Part shown: positions 59,510 through 64,000 of the stretch, piece by piece
Position numbering within the stretch: position 1 is the first letter of the stretch
How the letters are laid out: each line of letters starts with the position of its first letter
NCBI RefSeq assembly: GCF_000524195.1
Contig: NW_020170513.1
Location: 119,302 to 183,301, forward strand
DNA: 64,000 nt
Direction of reading: 5' to 3'
Source: Echinococcus granulosus
Taxonomy: Eukaryota; Platyhelminthes; Cestoda; Cyclophyllidea; Taeniidae
The notes under the pieces: model-generated
The model's input: only the letters and a program-made list of their open reading frames with translations
Databases searched by the model: none
What the model was told of the DNA's origin: nothing
Made by a program: the position numbers and the translations under genes

Positions 59510-61259
59510 GTAGGTCAAAAACAAACGATGGCTTTTTTGTTTTCTATTTCCTACTTTTCAAACGATGAAATGTCTCCAAGCTTTGAGTAGTTCCAGTCAG
59601 ATGTTTGCGAGGGATGAAGGCAATCCACTAACATTAATCGCACCTCACAGAGCAGAACGATGAACATAACCTCTTTGATACTCTAAAAACTTGCTGGAAA
59701 ATGGGCGCAATTAGTTGTCTGGCAAAGGCCAGTGGCCAGGGGTCAAGTTTCTCCACATTTAAGTCGGAGATCAGGTCTCCCACGGGGTTGCCTCATTTCA
59801 GATTCAGCAATGCTCACTAAAATGGAACCTGTCACTCAAACCGCTAACCAACGTATTAACTATTCACTTATTTTCTGCTTCAAATTCCTGCCTGTTAACA
59901 TTCTCAGGCAGTGTCTGTTTGGTTACAGTGATGTCACGAGAGAATGAAATCTGCAAAAACGCTTTATGTTGCGTTACAAAGACGCCAAATTCACATGGTA
60001 CGGGAAGCAAAAAGTCCGCTATTAAGTGTCAGTTTGTTTCCATGGTAAATGCAATCACCTGCCTGTTATTTTCCCATGAATGTAAGGCCATTATGCTCCG
60101 TTGCGCGACCGTTTTTTTGCCTCCGGGCATAACAAAAATGTCGATGGATGTCGTGGCTGAAAAGCATAAAAAAGTGTAATTTTAGCCTGAATGAGTCGCC
60201 TCTACTGTTGCGTGACAGTATGATAGGCGCTGTTCCCTTTTTATGGTGGAGAAGAAAATTCAGCGATTTAATAAATTTGACAAAAATGGGAGTAATTACT
60301 CCGCCATAAGGAAAGCAGTAGTTTGACGTTGTCAAAAGTCCCATTCCAAGGGTGTAATTTCACTGTCAATATCTTGGGGTTGTCATTGCTAAAAGATGAA
60401 GTGTTCCATTTCGTCTGTGATTTGATAAACTGAGTAAACCCTCTACAGGTCCATGGCCATACATAAAGGTCGATACTTCGTATCCCTCTTTTCGGTTTTA
60501 CCTGTAAGGCAGGAATTATTTATGAGACGAACTTCTCTTGCATGCCACCTAGCTCTCCTACAGAAGGCCTCTCGGTCGAAAGGGGGGGGGGGGTGATTCC
60601 TATAATGTTTTATTCATTCCGCCGTAGGTGCTGAGCACAGCAGAATTTTTATTCCCTCCATAATCTCTGCTATTCATAGAAGACAATTTTAAGATTGGAG
60701 CTGAGTTGGAATATCATTAGCCTTTTTTTGTCAGACTAACTTATTTACTTAAAAGTTTAAGATACTTTGGAGCCTTGAAGCCTCTCCTTACAAAGCCACA
60801 CCATTATGGTGGGAGATTGATTAACTTACAGGGGAGCAGGAGAGGTTGTAGGACTGACTGTGATAAGCAGACGTACAAGGTGAGGAGACTGAAAGTAGGC
60901 AGCCTACAAAATAACGCATGGTTGAGGAGAGATTTGCTTGGATAAGTACCACCTAAAGCGGCGTCAAGTTCTACAAGGCGCGTGCGCGTTCAGTGTCAAT
61001 CGCTTCTCTCGTGGACACACGCTTCAAGAGCGAAATGCATTCTGGGTAATGCCTAAGACCAAGCAGTATCTCAGGCTTGAGTCCTCTTTGTTGTCCCACC
61101 TTTACACTCTCTCCACTGTTTTCACGTCAGTGTAGTGGATGTGTTGGGATCATTCACATCAAATGCCTTCTTTCTACCAGTTGAGGCATCGTAGTGAATC
61201 ATCGAAAAGCGGAAATGACTTTCCTTTGGTCTAGGCTCTCCAATTCCGCCACCAATGCA
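59510..61259. other. possible intron and intergenic DNA
   Basis: One possible plus-strand exon at 59910-60041 (acceptor TTAACATTCTCAG, donor ATG|GTAAAT, reading SVCLVTVMSRENEICKNAL) does not join in phase to the exon at 59388. A ten-base G run lies near 60582. Nothing else is recognised. Confidence 0.25.
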
Positions 61260-61370
61260 GGTCTGACATTACACCCACGGATCTGGGAATTAGCGTCCAA
61301 CAGAATCGAAGCGCTGGCAGCAGAGCTGGATGCCAGGAGCGAGGAGTTTAAAATCAGGAGGGAACGATGA
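61260..61370 (+). CDS. candidate terminal exon with helical C-terminus
   Basis: After a pyrimidine-rich acceptor (CCAATTCCGCCACCAATGCAG) comes a frame reading LTLHPRIWELASNRIEALAA then ELDARSEEFKIRRER and TGA, a strongly amphipathic helix. It requires phase 1 upstream. The same frame is also open back to an ATG at 61214, so a 51-codon stand-alone frame is possible. Unknown family. Confidence 0.28.
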   Translation, partial: GLTLHPRIWELASNRIEALAAELDARSEEFKIRRER

Positions 61371-63275
61371 AGCCACCGTGGTAGCATAAACGACTAAATT
61401 AAGTTAAAAAAGGTTGGAATAAGTGGGAAGATGCCTTCATTAGTGTCAAGTGGCTGAATCACCACTTGTACTTTTAAGCAGCACTTGCATTCATCCTTCT
61501 TCTCAATTTGCAAGCATTTAAAGTACACACCGCTTAGGCTTAAAAAAGGCGTTGCCAAGTTGTCAGAGTTGCCGTAAAATAACTATAAACTGCGAAGTTG
61601 CCCATCTTCAAGGAATTAGGGCATCAACGCGCAACAGAGACACAAGCCAGCGTACCGAGTCAGTACTGGCGGTACAGAGGCGAGGCGATGGCGTGACCCG
61701 AACCATTTAGCGGGCGAGTGACCGCGAGACATCAAATTATAAAAACAATTCTTTTTTCTACTGCAAGTCTTTTTACTTTTACGCATCAGCGTGATAATTT
61801 TTAGCCTGGGTCCCTTCGAAAGGAAAAATATGTTTTAAGTTAAATGTCAAGACAAGGCATGTGTAAACCTTCAACCGGCTGCACTGTTTGACAGCACCGT
61901 TCCACAGAGCAGGCACATCCCTCAAGCAGAAGGTTATCTTGTGTTTTTATGCCTATCGCTAAATGAAGTTGTGTTAAATGTAAATCAGAGGCAGTAAGGA
62001 GTGGGGTTAGCGTTCTCCGTTCCTCAGTCACCATCCCAACTACTTCAGTTGATTGTGAAACAAGCATCGTAAAGATAAGTGGAAAACCATCGATGCTGGA
62101 AAACCGTCGGCACAATCGCCTTCAGTGTATCTACACCATTCACCACCGACTATATCCCAGTTCATAGAACCAATGGTCTCGCAAACACCTCGCTGCTCCT
62201 CACCACTTGTGATTTTGATAATAACTAAGGTGAAATTTGTCTTCTAGGATGGACAATTTACAGTTGGTCACCTTCATTAGTCTCGAATCTTTTTGCTTCG
62301 TGCTCTTCACGCCTGATTCATAACACTTCCACAAATAGCATACTAACTGGTACTGTCGGAGTGTGCGTCATCCCACTTCACGTGTCAAGCAATGCATTCG
62401 AATACTGAGGCCTTTCTTGACTTCGATATGTGCGTGATTGTGGTTGCTCCTCGTCCAGAATGTGCCTCAGGACGGGCAAGAGGACGTGTAAACAGCGACA
62501 GGTCTCGCAAGCACAAAGGTAGCTAGGACATGACGACAGTGCACAATTAATTTAGGTTCCTGCATTGCATGTGTTTTGTGCACGGTCTAAATAAACTGGC
62601 TAGGACCCTTCAATGTAACCTCCCCGGTTCAATAGGTGCGCGTGCGTATGGAAGTGAGTGTGGATACGTGAAATGTGGATATGAATGCTTCTTGAAAGGT
62701 TGCTTTAATAGATGGGAGGATCGCACGGATCATAAGGACGGACGGTTGCATCGACATCACATCTGTTCAGCACATGAATGAGGACTTGTCTTTGAAATTA
62801 CGTACCACTATTGTCGTTTTTACTGTCCCCATCATTTCGTAGATTGGATCTCGATATGCGCAAGTGCCCAAACTGTCATGAAGGACACAAATTAAAACAA
62901 ATCGTTGTCACTTCAAGTCGTCGGTGGGGGCAGCGATGACAACATAAGAAATGTTTGGCATGATGATGACGACAAAATGTCTGTAAAGTGTTTTACACCT
63001 AGTAATGTGCGACAGCAGCTACTGGATGAGGAGCCAGTGAGGAGTACCTCCAAGTTTAGCTTCCTTTGACATCGCATTTGTGTCCCTCAATTTGACCGAT
63101 TTTGATGGTTTAATTGGAAGCCACTTAAACTAATCACAATCTCGTTTTAACTCTAGCTTCATTCGCTGCTTCAATAGGGTCAGGAGACTTTTGGATGTTT
63201 AATACATGAAGTGGGAATACGGAAGATAAAGTGGAGTATATAAAGAGAAGATGGAAAGGAGTCCAGGTTGATGCA
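61371..63275. other. intergenic DNA, nothing firm
   Basis: A minus-strand frame at 61840-62115 is preceded by a GGTTTTCCAG acceptor-like site and reads IDGFPLIFTMLVSQSTEVVG, but no family or partner exon was found. No other gene is seen. Confidence 0.3.
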
Positions 63276-63967
63276 TCATAGGGATAGACGAATGTGCGGA
63301 TGGATGGATGTAGGGATAGGCGACAGTTGATTGAATGGAAAAGGATGCGATATTGGATAACAAGGCGACGTGTTCCTCTCGGAGGGCTCGATGCGCCTAA
63401 CCGTAACGATTGTATAAGCAAGTTTGCTTACTGAATGTGTCCCTCTTGAAGCGTCAAACCACAAATCCTTCCGTATTGCTGCGCGAAAGCGGTCAATTTG
63501 TACCAACTTACTGCGCATCACCTTCAAGTGAGTGGAAAGGCGGAAGAAGCTGTGCTGATGCATGAGCCCGATTCCTGGAGCTGGACTTCCTAATAGACAC
63601 ATCCGCGTTCACTTCTAGAATCCATTTCTTTTTATCATACTCCATCTAGCCAAATCAAAAACATAAACTCGACAGAACATTCACGCCAAGGAGTCCAAAT
63701 CCATTAAATTCTCAAAAGCGTCTAACTTACGCAAAGATGGAGAAGTGAGTGTTGCCAATCCATTCCTCTCGATTCAGCCATTGCTTCACGACTAGTCTGT
63801 CGTCCACCTTAAATGCTAGTATCCTCTGCCTTCTTGAGTTAAAGCATTCCTGTCTTCAATCTCAACATGAGATACCATTACTGCGGTTGCTCTTCCACCT
63901 TTCACTCCTTACCATGGCGCATTTCCTAGGATTTCTCTGTGAATGTAGCCCTTCTTCTGCCACATCG
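63276..63967 (-). CDS. uncharacterised gene, five 3' exons, cut by window edge
   Basis: Minus-strand exons 63967-63913, 63829-63731, 63589-63512, 63467-63432 and 63396-63276 join in phase (all phase 2). Donors are GTAAGG, GTAAGT, GTAAGT and GTAAGC; introns are 83, 141, 44 and 35 nt. The peptide runs MWQKKGYIHREILGNAP, QRILAFKVDDRLVVKQWLNR, EEWIGNTHFSIFA, then a Ser/Arg-rich part, ICGLTLQEGHI and a Pro-rich tail to TGA. No family is recognised. The acceptors after CAAGAAG and CGGAAG are weak. A competing 108-codon unspliced frame (63276-63602) covers the last three exons. The 5' part lies beyond the window. Confidence 0.4.
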
Positions 63968-64000
63968 CTTGCAGTAAATGCCAACAAATCTCACCGTCGG

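Noticed and set aside
1..64000. CRISPR arrays, bacterial operons, phage or plasmid functions, rRNA genes
   Set aside because: No regularly spaced repeats, Shine-Dalgarno-led gene clusters or rRNA-like segments were seen; gene structure is eukaryotic throughout.

Overview
The window looks like nuclear DNA of an invertebrate animal, most likely a parasitic flatworm. The reasons are spliced genes of animal families, introns from about 30-45 nt up to several kb, long intergenic DNA with degenerate tetranucleotide and dispersed repeats, and three 100-N scaffold gaps (9963-10062, 21929-22028, 39175-39274). The phylum is an inference; no species marker is visible. There are no operons, CRISPR arrays or prokaryotic signals.

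Three genes can be named from their protein sequence. (1) 14861-21365, minus strand: a four-exon RNF11-like RING-H2 E3 ubiquitin ligase with the family's MGNC N-terminus, central helix and RING-H2, and a longer tail. (2) 21470-22457 or beyond, plus strand: part of an LSM14/Scd6/Trailer-hitch homologue. It lies head-to-head with the RNF11-like gene and is damaged by a scaffold gap. (3) 28491-43890, minus strand: eleven phase-compatible exons of a LIN54 (MuvB/DREAM) homologue with both CXC domains. Its first exon or exons lie upstream and are not securely located.

Four exon chains have matching splice phases but no recognised family: 10350-11047 (+), 12393-12892 (+), 24195-26067 (-) and 63276-63967 (-, running off the right edge). 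Weaker single-exon candidates are at 675-902, 49319-49464, 59388-59509 and 61260-61370. A possible small secreted peptide lies at 50379-50576.

Repeats: a nearly identical ~310 bp core occurs in inverted orientation at 27213-27525 and 33167-33477, the second copy inside a LIN54 intron. A second dispersed repeat occurs at 8214-8404 and 53183-53362. There are (TG)n, (TGGA)n and (TCC)n tracts and a 550 bp CpG- and alternating purine/pyrimidine-rich island at 49680-50230. The two regulatory genes act in different processes: LIN54 in cell-cycle gene control through CHR promoter elements, and RNF11 in ubiquitin signalling at endosomal membranes. LSM14 proteins act in mRNA repression and P-bodies. 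Nothing suggests that these neighbours form a pathway.
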